In this document: piece after piece, positions 26,323 to 34,747 of the stretch
How positions within the stretch are numbered: the stretch's first letter is position 1
Layout: the number at the start of each line of letters is the position of its first letter
The notes under the pieces: generated by a model
Databases searched by the model: none
The model's input: only the letters and a program-made list of their open reading frames with translations
Told to the model about the DNA's origin: nothing
From: Anaerolineae bacterium
GTDB taxonomy: Bacteria; Chloroflexota; Anaerolineae; Aggregatilineales; Phototrophicaceae
DNA: 64,000 bases
Assembly (NCBI GenBank): GCA_020849765.1
Contig: JADLAY010000003.1
Coordinates: forward strand, 1-64,000
Direction of reading: 5' to 3'
Program-made: the position numbers and the translations under genes

Positions 26323-26733
26323 TCACCCGTTCACATGCTCGTCCGCGCCGTCGATCACGATCTTGTTCGTCGGGTACATGTCCGGGCGCAGGCGTTCCGC
26401 GCCGTGCATGTAGACGTGGCGGATATCCGAGAGCGCCTTGGGTGTGTTCCAGTGCATCAGCACGCGGATGCACATCGGCACGCCATCCGGGCAATTGATC
26501 TCCTGTGCACCGAGCAGCGCTACCTCCCACCAGCCAACCGCCCGCGCCGCCTGCGCCGGAAAGGCCGCGTCCAGGTCGGGCGTCGTCGTGAAGAAGACGC
26601 TCGCCACGTGCGACTCCTCGATCCCGTTGGCGTCGATCATCGCCTGAAGCAGTTCCTTGGTCGCGCTGATGATGACTTCAGCGCTGTTGGCCGTGACGGT
26701 CGTCGCGCCGCGCACGCCACGTATCATCGACAT
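26323..26733 (-). CDS. aroH: Chorismate mutase, AroH type
   Basis: This 136-residue trimeric AroH-class chorismate mutase makes prephenate. The start MSMIRGVRGATTV (ATG 26733, AGGAGGA 7 nt upstream) is family-typical. ESHVASVFFTTTPDLDAAFPAQAAR contains the Arg/Glu active-site strand. INCPDGVPMCIRVLMHWNT carries the conserved Cys-Arg segment, and DIRHVYMHGAERLRPD is the C-terminal block. It is the first structural gene of the aro operon, directly behind a leader peptide and terminator. With tyrA next, carbon is directed to tyrosine and phenylalanine. Confidence 0.96.
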   Translation of the reverse strand: MSMIRGVRGATTVTANSAEVIISATKELLQAMIDANGIEESHVASVFFTTTPDLDAAFPAQAARAVGWWEVALLGAQEINCPDGVPMCIRVLMHWNTPKALSDIRHVYMHGAERLRPDMYPTNKIVIDGADEHVNG

Positions 26734-26759
26734 CACAAAATCCTCCTGCTGAACACAAT

Positions 26760-26792
26760 AAAAAAGGCGCGGAGCGTTTTGCTCTGCGCCTT
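26760..26792 (-). terminator. Attenuator terminator ahead of aroH
   Basis: AAGGCGC at the 5' side pairs with GCGCCTT (7 bp). A single A-C mismatch follows, then GAGC/GCTC (4 bp), with an AAAAC loop and a run of six T at 26765-26760. This is a strong intrinsic terminator. It lies 27 nt before the aroH start and after the leader peptide stop, as required for attenuation. Confidence 0.9.
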
Positions 26793-26843
26793 GTGGTTCG
26801 CCGTTCGTTCTGGTTAAGAGTTCGGCATCCCTACACGCGGCAT

Positions 26844-26924
26844 TCAACGCCCCGATTCACGTGGTTTCGTGCGGTAGTAATAATAAAACGCGTATGGGGT
26901 ACCGAAAAAGCCGCGATCAGACAC
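26844..26924 (-). CDS. Leader peptide rich in Phe and Tyr codons
   Basis: A GTG-initiated frame of 26 codons plus TGA. GGAG sits 7 nt upstream, and the promoter -10 lies about 32 bp upstream. The control region reads FFGTPYAFYYYYR: three Phe and five Tyr codons in the stretch of residues 6-17, including four consecutive Tyr. The remaining residues are polar. The composition, position before a terminator and location ahead of aroH-tyrA-aroA argue that it is a control peptide rather than a functional protein. It is too short for routine gene callers. Confidence 0.85.
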   Translation of the reverse strand: MSDRGFFGTPYAFYYYYRTKPRESGR

Positions 26925-26955
26925 GTCAACTCTCCATGAGGAAAAGTGTGCGTTG

Positions 26956-26984
26956 AGCATAGCATGAGGCATGTGGGCTGTCAA
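26956..26984 (-). promoter_or_regulatory. Sigma-70-type promoter of the aro operon
   Basis: TTGACA (26984-26979), a 17-bp spacer and TATGCT (26961-26956) make a near-consensus promoter. The predicted start is around 26949, 25 nt ahead of the leader peptide GTG. It lies in the gap between the GT87-like gene and the leader. Confidence 0.88.
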
Positions 26985-26999
26985 CAAAACGAACACCGA

Positions 27000-28118
27000 T
27001 CAAGCGGCCTGTTGCGTCACCCGCCTAATGTTCGGATGGACTCCACGTCGGCCAACCTCATGCACGATGACGATCGTCGCCAGCAGCACAACCGGCATCC
27101 ACCAGAACTGCGCCTCGTCGCCACTCGTCGTCAGGCGAATGTGTATCGCCAAAATCCATGTGGCAGCATAGACCACAATCATCAGGCCACGCAGCGCGAA
27201 CGATTTTGCAGCAATGAGCGTCGCGACAAACAGGGGAATCAAGAGCACAAAATCCCAACTCCATACGTAGGGCACCACCATCAGGTTGAGTGCCATCGTC
27301 CACAATATCCCCTGTCGCGGCTGCTGCCAGCGCCATAGTCCCAGACACAAGGCCACCACAGCCACCATCCCGGCCACTACGTCGCCAAGAGTGCCCCACG
27401 ACTCGCCGAGTACAACAAACAGCGATGGATGTCGCCACCCAGGATTGCGCCCCAGTGCCGCCTGAAAGCCCGCCAACCAATCCGAATAGCCAAGCCAAAG
27501 CGGTAAGGTAAGGAGTATTGACGTGACGGCAAAAGCACCTGCAAATTTCGCCATCTCTCCCCATCTGCGCTGGCGGATCAGGTAAACCCAATAGCCGAGC
27601 ACGGGCAAGATGAGCAGCTGAGGCTTGCCCGAGGCCAACGCACATAACACACCCGCAGCCACGGGAGGTGGATCATCTCGAAAGAATGCCAGCATCAGGA
27701 GCGCCATCGCAAACACGGTGTATTGGCCAAGGCTCAAATGTGAAATGAACGGTGGAAAGAGCAAAGCCAGGGTAAAGACAATGCCGATAGTGAACAGTGA
27801 TGGTCGCGCCGTTCGCAAAAGCATGACGATGCAGGCGATGTAGAGCACAACGGTGAGGAGAAGCCATAGATTAGTCGCGACTTGCAATGGGAGCCAGCCG
27901 ATAGCGAAGAACGCTCCCACGGAAGTCGGCAGCCAAATGGCATTCGTGCCTTCAAACAAGACGTCGACCGTGTACGGATCGCGCCCGGTCACCAATAGAT
28001 GCGTTGGAGACCAGAGATTGCTGCGAAAATCCCAGCTTGTGAGCGTCTGTGTTGCGACGAAAGCCCCCGCCGCAATTACCAGACCCAGGATGATGACAAA
28101 ACCCAACCCCCGGCGCAT
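27000..28118 (-). CDS. GT87-like polytopic membrane mannosyltransferase-type protein
   Basis: This 372-residue protein has about ten transmembrane helices and fits the DUF2029/GT87 GT-C group, whose members use polyprenyl-phosphate mannose. The first extracellular loop contains DFRSNLWSPTHLLVTGRDPY, resembling the conserved Asp and 'G.dpY' motif. SLGQYTVFAMALLMLAFF and LASGKPQLLILPVLGY are also typical. It sits 86 bp downstream of trpA on the same strand and ends just before the aro promoter. No terminator was seen between it and trpA, so read-through is possible. It has no known metabolic link to tryptophan. Confidence 0.72.
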   Translation of the reverse strand: MRRGLGFVIILGLVIAAGAFVATQTLTSWDFRSNLWSPTHLLVTGRDPYTVDVLFEGTNAIWLPTSVGAFFAIGWLPLQVATNLWLLLTVVLYIACIVMLLRTARPSLFTIGIVFTLALLFPPFISHLSLGQYTVFAMALLMLAFFRDDPPPVAAGVLCALASGKPQLLILPVLGYWVYLIRQRRWGEMAKFAGAFAVTSILLTLPLWLGYSDWLAGFQAALGRNPGWRHPSLFVVLGESWGTLGDVVAGMVAVVALCLGLWRWQQPRQGILWTMALNLMVVPYVWSWDFVLLIPLFVATLIAAKSFALRGLMIVVYAATWILAIHIRLTTSGDEAQFWWMPVVLLATIVIVHEVGRRGVHPNIRRVTQQAA

Positions 28119-28204
28119 CGTATTACTGTCCTCAAGTTCGTGCGATCCCTTTCTACCTTACGATCAGACAGGGCGGCATGAGGCTTAAGGCACAGTCGTT
28201 GTGT

Positions 28205-29005
28205 TCACCGCGGCATCAATTGTTCCGTCAGCGCCCGCGCAGCAGCGACGCCGTCACCGCCCGCGCGTACCAGCGCACTGCCGACGATATAGCCATCGAC
28301 CAGCTTGCTGACCAGCGCGACGTGCTCCGGCCTGCTGATGCCAAAGCCGAGGACGAGCGGTATCTCGCCCGTCTGCTCACGCACGCGAGCGATGAAATCT
28401 GCCAGATCGGGCGCGAGCGATTGGCGTTCGCCGGTAATGCCGGTCAACGAGACGACGTAAATGAAACCGCTGGCCTTCTGCGCGACGAGTCCGATCCGTT
28501 CGTGACTGCTGGTCGGCGCCAGCAGGAATACGAGCGCAAGTCCATGACGCTGGCAGGCCGCGCCGATGCGTTCGGCCTCTTCCGGCGGCAGATCCGGCAC
28601 AATGACGCCGTCCGCGCCCGCATCCGCGGCATCTCTGACAAACGCGTCAATGCCATAGCGCATGAACGGATTGATGTAACCCATCAGCAGCATCGGCTGA
28701 TCCACGCCGCGCGCACGCAGTTCACGCACGCCTTCCAGGCATTTGTGCAGCGTGGCGCCGCCTTCGAGCGCCTTTTGCGTGGCGGCCTGCACCACCGGCC
28801 CGTCCGCCAGCGGGTCGCTGAAGGGGATGCCGATCTCGAAGCCGTCGACGCCCGCTGCCGCCATCGATTCGATGATGGCGAGCGACTCATCGTAAGTCGG
28901 ATAGCCGATTGGGAAGTATGGCAGGAAGGCCGAGCGCCCTTCCGCTTTCGCCTGCGCGAACATGGCGTCGATGGCCGCGAGGCCGTGTGTGATGACGTCT
29001 TGCAT
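28205..29005 (-). CDS. trpA: Tryptophan synthase alpha subunit
   Basis: This 266-residue TIM-barrel subunit cleaves indole-3-glycerol phosphate to indole. FLPYFPIGYPTYDESLAIIESMAAAGVDGFEIGIPFSDPLADGPVVQ includes the catalytic Glu and Asp. LLMGYINPFMRYG, DGVIVPDLPPEEA and VSLTGITG are family blocks. The ATG at 29005 is chosen because GAGAGG lies 6 nt upstream. It is the last trp gene, separated from trpB by an unidentified gene, which is unusual. Confidence 0.96.
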   Translation of the reverse strand: MQDVITHGLAAIDAMFAQAKAEGRSAFLPYFPIGYPTYDESLAIIESMAAAGVDGFEIGIPFSDPLADGPVVQAATQKALEGGATLHKCLEGVRELRARGVDQPMLLMGYINPFMRYGIDAFVRDAADAGADGVIVPDLPPEEAERIGAACQRHGLALVFLLAPTSSHERIGLVAQKASGFIYVVSLTGITGERQSLAPDLADFIARVREQTGEIPLVLGFGISRPEHVALVSKLVDGYIVGSALVRAGGDGVAAARALTEQLMPR

Positions 29006-29039
29006 AATCAACCTCTCAGAGAAAGAGATCCAATCTCAC

Positions 29040-29804
29040 TCATGACTCGCCCGCGACGCCAAGCATCCCGCCGATGATGGCTCTGGCCAAACGCACACGC
29101 CCCGCCCAATTGGCGACCTCAACGTCGAAGGCTTCGGCAGCGCGGCGCTGCGTCTCCGCATCGGCGGCGTGATCGAGCAGTTGATCGGCGGTCTCCCAAT
29201 CCATGCCCTCGACGGCGACGTAACCCAGGCGCATGCCCGCACGCTGGCAGAGCACGATCCACTCGCCGTCGACGCCGAGCGAATTCTCGGCCCGGCTGTC
29301 CCCCAGCGCGCGCACCGCCGCCTCATGGCTGAAGCCGCGCGTCGCCACACAGATGTCGTACGGCAGCCCGGTCACGTGGGCGAAAACGTCGTTCGCAAGC
29401 TGTTCCGTGCTGCGCAGGCAGAGGGGATGCGTCATCAGCGCGCGTTCGGTGCGCCCGATGACGAGACAGTCCACCGTCTCGACACGCGCGACGGTCGCCG
29501 CCAGTTCGTCAGGATGCAGCTCCGCCCAGCGGATCAGCCGGTCAAGATCGCAATAGAGCAGATGGCTGGTCAGGCGTTTGAGCACCTTCTGCAGTGCGAC
29601 GTGGCGCCCGCGCGGCCACGTGTCGGTCACCACCGGGTAGACGCCCTCAAGCTCACTCAACGCGGCCACCAGCACCTCGTCCGCCGTCGGCGGCAGGACG
29701 ATGGTGATGCTCTCGAATAAGCTCATCAGCATCGGATGCAGCCGCTTCAAGCGCGGCAGTTCGTTGTGCGGCTGCCAGGTCGATGTCAGCGCAACGCTCA
29801 TCAT
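29040..29804 (-). CDS. Unidentified protein between trpB and trpA, possible GT-A nucleotide-sugar fold
   Basis: A 254-residue soluble protein. The start ATG overlaps the trpB stop (ATGA), so it is translated with the trp genes. Visible segments are [55 protein letters not shown] and [17 protein letters not shown]. The early beta-strand/helix followed by a D-L-D in CDLDRLIRW is reminiscent of GT-A glycosyltransferases with a DxD metal motif. The middle part ([29 protein letters not shown]) is not recognized. No function is assigned. The GT-A suggestion is tentative. Confidence 0.7.
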   Translation of the reverse strand: MMSVALTSTWQPHNELPRLKRLHPMLMSLFESITIVLPPTADEVLVAALSELEGVYPVVTDTWPRGRHVALQKVLKRLTSHLLYCDLDRLIRWAELHPDELAATVARVETVDCLVIGRTERALMTHPLCLRSTEQLANDVFAHVTGLPYDICVATRGFSHEAAVRALGDSRAENSLGVDGEWIVLCQRAGMRLGYVAVEGMDWETADQLLDHAADAETQRRAAEAFDVEVANWAGRVRLARAIIGGMLGVAGES

Positions 29805-31042
29805 GCCTCCAGGGCTTTGATGACCGTGTCCAGGTCTTTGTCGCCGCGCCCGGACAGATTGATCAGCATAATCGAGTCCTTCGGCATCGTCGGCGCGCGC
29901 TTGATCGCTTCCGCCACCGCGTGCGCGCTCTCCAATGCCGGGATGATTCCCTCCAGGCGGCTGAGCGTTTGCAGCGCTTCCAGCGTTTCATCGTCGGTCG
30001 CGGCGGTGTAGAAGGCGCGCTCCGTCTGGCGCAGATAGGCGTGTTCCGGGCCGACGGACGGATAATCCAGCCCGGCGCTGATGCTGTGCGTATTCATGAT
30101 CTGGCCGTCGTCGTCCTGCATGACGAACGAGAGCGTGCCATGTAGCACTCCCGGTCGCCCGACGTTCGGGTCGGCGAAGCGCGCGGCGTGCTCGTGGCTG
30201 TCGATGCCGTGCCCACCCGCCTCTACGCCGATTAATTCGACACTCTCGTCGTCGCGGAAGGCGTTGAACAGACCGATGGCATTGCTGCCGCCGCCGACGC
30301 AGGCGACGCACACGTCCGGCAGCCGTCCCGCCTGATCGAGGATCTGCTGGCGCGCCTCGATGCCGATCACACTCTGGAAGTCGCGCACCATCATCGGGTA
30401 CGGGTGCGGCCCAAGCGCCGAGCCGAGCAGATAGAAGGTCGAGTCGACGTTGGTCACCCAATCGCGGATCGCTTCGTTGATGGCATCCTTGAGCGTCTTG
30501 CTGCCGCTTTCGACCGGGATGACTTCCGTGCCGAGCAGCTTCATGCGGAAGACGTTCGGCTGCTGGCGCGCCATGTCGACGCTGCCCATGTAGACGTGAC
30601 ATTCCAGGCCAAGCAGTGCCGCCGCCGTCGCGCTGGCGACGCCGTGCTGACCGGCACCCGTCTCCGCGACGAGCCGCTGTTTGCCCATCCGCTGTGCCAG
30701 CAGCGCCTGCCCCAGCGCGTTGTTGATCTTATGCGCGCCCGTGTGCGCCAGATCCTCGCGCTTGAGGTAGATGCGCGCGCCACCGAGATGCTCAGACAGC
30801 CGCCCGGCGTAGGTCACCGGCGTGGGTCGCCCGACGTAGGTCGCTTGAAGATCGGCCAGCCGCGCGCGGAAGGGTTCGTCCGCCATCGCCTCGCGGTAGG
30901 CGACGGTCAATTCTTCGAGCGCGGGCATCAGCGTCTCCGGCACAAAGCGCCCGCCAAAATCGCCGTAGTAGCCGCGTTCGTCGGGGACGCTGGCACTTTC
31001 TAGCTGCGCGACGGCCTGCGTACTGCTTTTATCTAGCGGCAT
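29801..31042 (-). CDS. trpB: Tryptophan synthase beta subunit
   Basis: This 413-residue PLP enzyme joins indole and serine. [22 protein letters not shown] opens it. [20 protein letters not shown] contains the PLP Lys, [19 protein letters not shown] follows, and [15 protein letters not shown] is the phosphate-binding loop. ATG 31042 is favoured by GGGGA 7 nt upstream; another ATG nine codons earlier lacks a site. It is the standard TrpB1 type (needs TrpA). A 102-bp gap separates it from trpF, with no obvious promoter. Confidence 0.96.
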   Translation of the reverse strand: MPLDKSSTQAVAQLESASVPDERGYYGDFGGRFVPETLMPALEELTVAYREAMADEPFRARLADLQATYVGRPTPVTYAGRLSEHLGGARIYLKREDLAHTGAHKINNALGQALLAQRMGKQRLVAETGAGQHGVASATAAALLGLECHVYMGSVDMARQQPNVFRMKLLGTEVIPVESGSKTLKDAINEAIRDWVTNVDSTFYLLGSALGPHPYPMMVRDFQSVIGIEARQQILDQAGRLPDVCVACVGGGSNAIGLFNAFRDDESVELIGVEAGGHGIDSHEHAARFADPNVGRPGVLHGTLSFVMQDDDGQIMNTHSISAGLDYPSVGPEHAYLRQTERAFYTAATDDETLEALQTLSRLEGIIPALESAHAVAEAIKRAPTMPKDSIMLINLSGRGDKDLDTVIKALEA

Positions 31043-31144
31043 GTTGCTATCCCCCTGCTGCTGTGCCATTTGGCGATAAATCTTTGCATCGACTGAAGCC
31101 TGAGTTTCCCAAGAATTGCCAGGATGTCAGGCGCGACGATCGCT

Positions 31145-31813
31145 TCATTTTGCCGCTCCCTTGACCGCCTGGATGAAAGCCTTCACTTTTTCGGCATCTT
31201 TCTTGCCCGGCTGGCCGTCGAGTTCGACCCCGCTGGCGACATCGACCGCCCACGGCTGCACTTGCTCGACAATCGCGCCGACGTTATCCGGCTTGAGACC
31301 GCCCGCCAGCATCAGGCGTGGCGTCTTGTCTTTGACGGCCCTGGCCACATCGATGCTGGCCTGCTCGCCCGTGCCGCCATACAGATCGGGATGGTAGGCA
31401 TCGAGCAGCAGCGTCGGGTAGCGCTCGTCGGTCGACGCGCCGGGCGCGAAGTAAGCCACGTCATCGAGCGCTTCTTGCAGGCTGCGCGGGCGAATGCCCT
31501 TGAAGCCCGTGCCGTGCAGTTCCTTAAGCAGTTCGACCGATTCGTCGCCGCTCAACTGCGCCAGCTTGAAGCCGACCTGCTCCATCGTGATGGAGATGCG
31601 CCCGACGACCTCGTTGACGAACAAGCCGACCAACAGCGGCATCTGCGCGCCGAGTTCATCGCGCAGCTTCCTGGCGAGTTCGGCGGCATCCTCCGGCGCA
31701 ATGTAGCGCGGACTCTTCTTATAGAAGTTGAGGCCGAGCATGTCCGCGCCCGCCCCCGCCGCCGCCAGCCCATCCTCGTACGACGTGATGCCGCAGATCT
31801 TGACCTTCGTCAT
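31145..31813 (-). CDS. trpF: Phosphoribosylanthranilate isomerase
   Basis: This 222-residue TIM-barrel isomerase catalyses step 3 of tryptophan synthesis. VKICGITSYEDGLAAAGAGADMLGLNFYKKSPRYI is the conserved N terminus with the catalytic Cys. LLDAYHPDLYGGTG carries the general-acid Asp, LMLAGGLKPDNV the phosphate site, and AVDVASGVELDGQPGKKD the C-terminal block. It begins 1 bp after the trpC stop. Confidence 0.96.
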   Translation of the reverse strand: MTKVKICGITSYEDGLAAAGAGADMLGLNFYKKSPRYIAPEDAAELARKLRDELGAQMPLLVGLFVNEVVGRISITMEQVGFKLAQLSGDESVELLKELHGTGFKGIRPRSLQEALDDVAYFAPGASTDERYPTLLLDAYHPDLYGGTGEQASIDVARAVKDKTPRLMLAGGLKPDNVGAIVEQVQPWAVDVASGVELDGQPGKKDAEKVKAFIQAVKGAAK

Positions 31814-31814
31814 C

Positions 31815-32621
31815 TCACTTCGCTCCGCGCGGCTGGCTGCTGAAACGACGCACCTGCGCGCCGATATCCGCCGCCTTGACCAGCCCTTCGCCGACCAGCA
31901 CCGCGTGCGCCCCGAGTTCGCCCATGCGCCGCACGTCTTCCGGGCTGCGGATGGCGCTCTCGGCGACCAGCGTCACCTCCGGCGGGATCAGCCGGGCGAC
32001 GGTCTCGGTCGTGGTCAGATCTTCGTGGAAGGTCTTCAGGTCGCGGTTGTTGACTCCGATCAGCGTTGCGCCGATCTTGAGCGCGCGCTCCAATTCATCT
32101 TCGTTGTGGACTTCGACCAGCGCCGCCATGCCAAGTTCGCGGATCAGCGCGTGCAGGTCGGCCAGCCGCGCATCTTCAAGCGCCATCACGATCAGCAGGG
32201 CGGCATCGGCGTGGTAGGCGCGCGCCTCGTAGATCTGGTAGGGATCGACGATGAATTCCTTGCACAGGATTGGGACGTCGGTCACGCCGCGCACCTGCGT
32301 CAGGTAACGGATGTTGCCCTGGAAGAAATGCTCATCGGCCAACACCGAGATCGCCGCCGCGCCGTTGTCCGCATACGTCTGCGCCAGGGCAGCCGGGTCG
32401 AAGTTCTCGATCAGGATGCCCTTGCTCGGCGAGGCCTTCTTGACTTCGGCGATCAGCGCGACCGTCTCGCGATGCAGCGCGCGCGCGAAGTCCTGCGCCG
32501 GGGGCATCGCTGCCGCCTGCCGCTGCATGTCTGCCAGCGTGGTGTGGCGGTAGCATTCGGCGATCTCGGTCTGCTTGTGCGCCAAGATGATGTCGAGGAT
32601 AGTGTCGGTCTTGACGAACAC
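31815..32621 (-). CDS. trpC: Indole-3-glycerol phosphate synthase
   Basis: This 268-residue TIM-barrel lyase closes the indole ring. ALIAEVKKASPSKGILIENFDPAALAQTYADNGAAAISVLADEHFFQG carries the catalytic Lys region. VPILCKEFIVDPYQIYEARAYHADAALLI, LVEVHNEDELERAL, IGVNNRDLKTFHED and VAESAIRSPEDV are the usual blocks. The start is GTG 32621 with AGGAG 8 nt upstream. Confidence 0.97.
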   Translation of the reverse strand: MFVKTDTILDIILAHKQTEIAECYRHTTLADMQRQAAAMPPAQDFARALHRETVALIAEVKKASPSKGILIENFDPAALAQTYADNGAAAISVLADEHFFQGNIRYLTQVRGVTDVPILCKEFIVDPYQIYEARAYHADAALLIVMALEDARLADLHALIRELGMAALVEVHNEDELERALKIGATLIGVNNRDLKTFHEDLTTTETVARLIPPEVTLVAESAIRSPEDVRRMGELGAHAVLVGEGLVKAADIGAQVRRFSSQPRGAK

Positions 32622-32659
32622 GCGGTTCTCCTTCCGCTGAGTACGCAGCTGTTTGTAAA

Positions 32660-33700
32660 TTACTGAACGGCTGCGGCAAGTTTCTGACTGTGAGCGATCA
32701 ACGCTTCCAGCTTATCAAGCGCGGCACCGCTGTCGATGATATCCGCGGCTTGCTGGATGGCGCTGCGCAGGCTGTTGGCCTTGCCCCCGGCGACCAGCGC
32801 CGCCCCGGCATTGAGCACGACCACGTCGCGCTTGGCATTCTTGATCGACCCGTCGAGCACGCCGCGCAGGATGGCCGCGTTTTCTTGCGCATCCCCGCCG
32901 AGCAGCTCCGAAATATTGGCGCCGCGAAAGCCATAGTCATCCGGCAGCAGCTCAAACGATTCGACGCGGCTGTCGTGATAATGGCTGACGCGATTCGGGC
33001 CGGTCGTCGTCAGTTCGTCCAGGCCGCCGTAACCGCTGACGACCATGGCCGAGACCGCGCCAAGTTGCCCCAGCACGTGCGCCAGCATATCGGTCAGATC
33101 GCTGGCAAAGACGCCCATCAACTGGCGGCGCGCCCCGGCAGGATTGGTCAGCGGGCCGAGGATATTGAAGATCGTGCGCACGCCCAGTTCACGGCGCGGG
33201 CCGACGGCATACTTCATGGCCGGGTGCAGCTTGGGCGCGAACAGAAAGCCGATCCCGACGTTGTCGACGCAGTCGCCGACCTGCTCCGGCGTCAGATCGA
33301 GATTGACGCCGAGCGCGCCGAGCACGTCCGCGCTGCCGCACTTGCTGCTGGCCGCGCGGTTGCCATGCTTGGCGACCTTCAGCCCGGCGCCCGCCGCGAC
33401 GAAAGCGACGGTCGTGCTGATGTTGAAGGTGCCGCTGCGGTCGCCGCCGGTGCCGCAGGTGTCGAGCAGATCGCCCGCATCGCTGTGCGTCGGCACTTTG
33501 TGCGCGTTGGCGCGCATGGCGCGGGCGCTGCCGGTGATCTCGTCTTGCGTTTCGCCCTTCATGCGCAGCGCCATCAGGTAGGCGCCGATCTGCGCCTCGG
33601 TCGCGCTGCCGGTCATGATTTCATTCATGACCGCCTCGGCCTCGTCCAGCTGCAGATGCCCGTAGCGGCTGAGTACGTCAATTGCGCGTTGAATGTCCAT
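32660..33700 (-). CDS. trpD: Anthranilate phosphoribosyltransferase
   Basis: This 346-residue enzyme transfers phosphoribose from PRPP to anthranilate. DLLDTCGTGGDRSGTFNISTTVAFVAAGAGLKVAKHGNRAASSKCGSADVLGALGVNLD contains the PRPP (GTGGD) and KHGNR motifs. GFLFAPKLHPAMKYAVGPRRELGVRTIFNILGPLTNPAGA is the anthranilate site. Its start lies 9 bp after trpS, with a GGGGGCAAGG ribosome site. Confidence 0.97.
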   Translation of the reverse strand: MDIQRAIDVLSRYGHLQLDEAEAVMNEIMTGSATEAQIGAYLMALRMKGETQDEITGSARAMRANAHKVPTHSDAGDLLDTCGTGGDRSGTFNISTTVAFVAAGAGLKVAKHGNRAASSKCGSADVLGALGVNLDLTPEQVGDCVDNVGIGFLFAPKLHPAMKYAVGPRRELGVRTIFNILGPLTNPAGARRQLMGVFASDLTDMLAHVLGQLGAVSAMVVSGYGGLDELTTTGPNRVSHYHDSRVESFELLPDDYGFRGANISELLGGDAQENAAILRGVLDGSIKNAKRDVVVLNAGAALVAGGKANSLRSAIQQAADIIDSGAALDKLEALIAHSQKLAAAVQ

Positions 33701-33709
33701 CCTTGCCCC

Positions 33710-34744
33710 CTACAATCCCGTCAACTGGCGCGCTTTCGCCAGCGTCCGATTGGCGACCTCACCGGCGCGTTCCGCACCGCTCGCGAGCAAATCATCGAGA
33801 TAGCCCGGCTCGCTCGTGATCTGCTGGTAGCGCTCCTGGATCGGGCGCAGCGTTTCGACCACGACCTCGGTCACAGCTTTCTTGAGGCTGCCGTAGCCCT
33901 GGCCGTGGAAACGCCCTTCGATCTGTTCGCGCGGTTCCTTCGTCAGCACTTCGTACAGTTCGAGCAAATTGCGCACGCCCGGCGAGGCATGTTCGAAGCG
34001 CGCCTCGTTGCCAGAGTCGGTCACGGCGGACATGATCGTCTTTTTGACCACGTTCGGCGGATCGAGCAGGTTGACAGCGTGGCCGCTGCGCTGCTCGGCC
34101 AGGCTCTTGCTCATCTTGGCGGTCGGGTCGTCAAAGCCCATCACGCGCGCGCCGGTCGAGCGGTACAGCCCTTCCGGCAGACGGAAGCATTTGCCGAACA
34201 GGTGATTGAAGCGCGCCGCGATGTCGCGTGTCAGTTCGACGTGCTGGCGCTGATCTTCACCGACGGGCACGTAATCCGCCTGATAGAGCAGGATGTCCGC
34301 GGCCTGCAGCGCGGGATAAGTGAACAAGCCGGTGCCGACGCTCTCCGTCTGGCCGGATTTGGTCTTGAACTGCGTCATCCGTTCCAACCAGCCCATCGGC
34401 GTCACACAGCCGAGAATCCAGGCCAGATACGGATGCGCCGGGAGCGCCGACTGCAGGAAGATGACGTTCTCTTCCGGGTCGATGCCGGACGCGATGTAAA
34501 GCGCCGCCACCCGGCGCGAACTGGCGCGCAGTTCCTTCGCCTTGATGTTCTCCGGGATCGTCAGCGCGTGCATGTCGGCGATCATGAAGTAGTTCTTAAA
34601 TTCGTGCTGCTGCTGCGCCCACAAACTCAGCGCGCCGATGTAGTTGCCGATGTGCAGCACACCGGTCGGCTGGACGCCGGAAAGCACGATTTTCTTGCGT
34701 GGTGGAGCGCTCGTCTGCGCGCTCTCGATCTGCCCCTCAACCAT
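33710..34744 (-). CDS. trpS: Tryptophanyl-tRNA synthetase
   Basis: This 344-residue class Ic synthetase charges tRNA-Trp. KIVLSGVQPTGVLHIGNYIGAL carries the HIGH-like motif, GEDQRQHVELTRDIAARFN the tryptophan pocket region, and DPTAKMSKSLAEQ the KMSKS loop. The length is typical. It lies inside the trp operon between trpG and trpD. The upstream T-box therefore controls both tryptophan synthesis and its charging enzyme, so the sensed ligand (uncharged tRNA-Trp) is the substrate of an operon product. Confidence 0.96.
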   Translation of the reverse strand: MVEGQIESAQTSAPPRKKIVLSGVQPTGVLHIGNYIGALSLWAQQQHEFKNYFMIADMHALTIPENIKAKELRASSRRVAALYIASGIDPEENVIFLQSALPAHPYLAWILGCVTPMGWLERMTQFKTKSGQTESVGTGLFTYPALQAADILLYQADYVPVGEDQRQHVELTRDIAARFNHLFGKCFRLPEGLYRSTGARVMGFDDPTAKMSKSLAEQRSGHAVNLLDPPNVVKKTIMSAVTDSGNEARFEHASPGVRNLLELYEVLTKEPREQIEGRFHGQGYGSLKKAVTEVVVETLRPIQERYQQITSEPGYLDDLLASGAERAGEVANRTLAKARQLTGL

Positions 34745-34747
34745 GAG

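Larger units (their letters stand above)
26734..26949 (-). promoter_or_regulatory. aro operon leader: Phe/Tyr ribosome-mediated transcription attenuator (predicted)
   Basis: The RNA begins near 26949 and runs about 215 nt to aroH. In order it holds a leader peptide gene (26924-26844) with FF, Y and FYYYY codons, then a region-2 segment, then an intrinsic terminator (26792-26760), then the aroH ribosome site. Segment CCCCATACGCG (26899-26889, inside the peptide gene) can pair with CGCGTGTAGGG (26839-26829) over 11 positions with one mismatch. A ribosome stalled on the Tyr codons (26885-26874) would hide the first segment and free the second. The antiterminator helix could not be resolved by eye. 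By analogy to pheA/trp leaders, shortage of Tyr/Phe should raise transcription. Confidence 0.82.

Noticed and set aside
27000-28118. GT87-like gene as a member of the trp operon
   Set aside because: It is co-oriented, but the 86-bp gap, separate ribosome site and lack of functional link make membership unproven; left as an independent gene.
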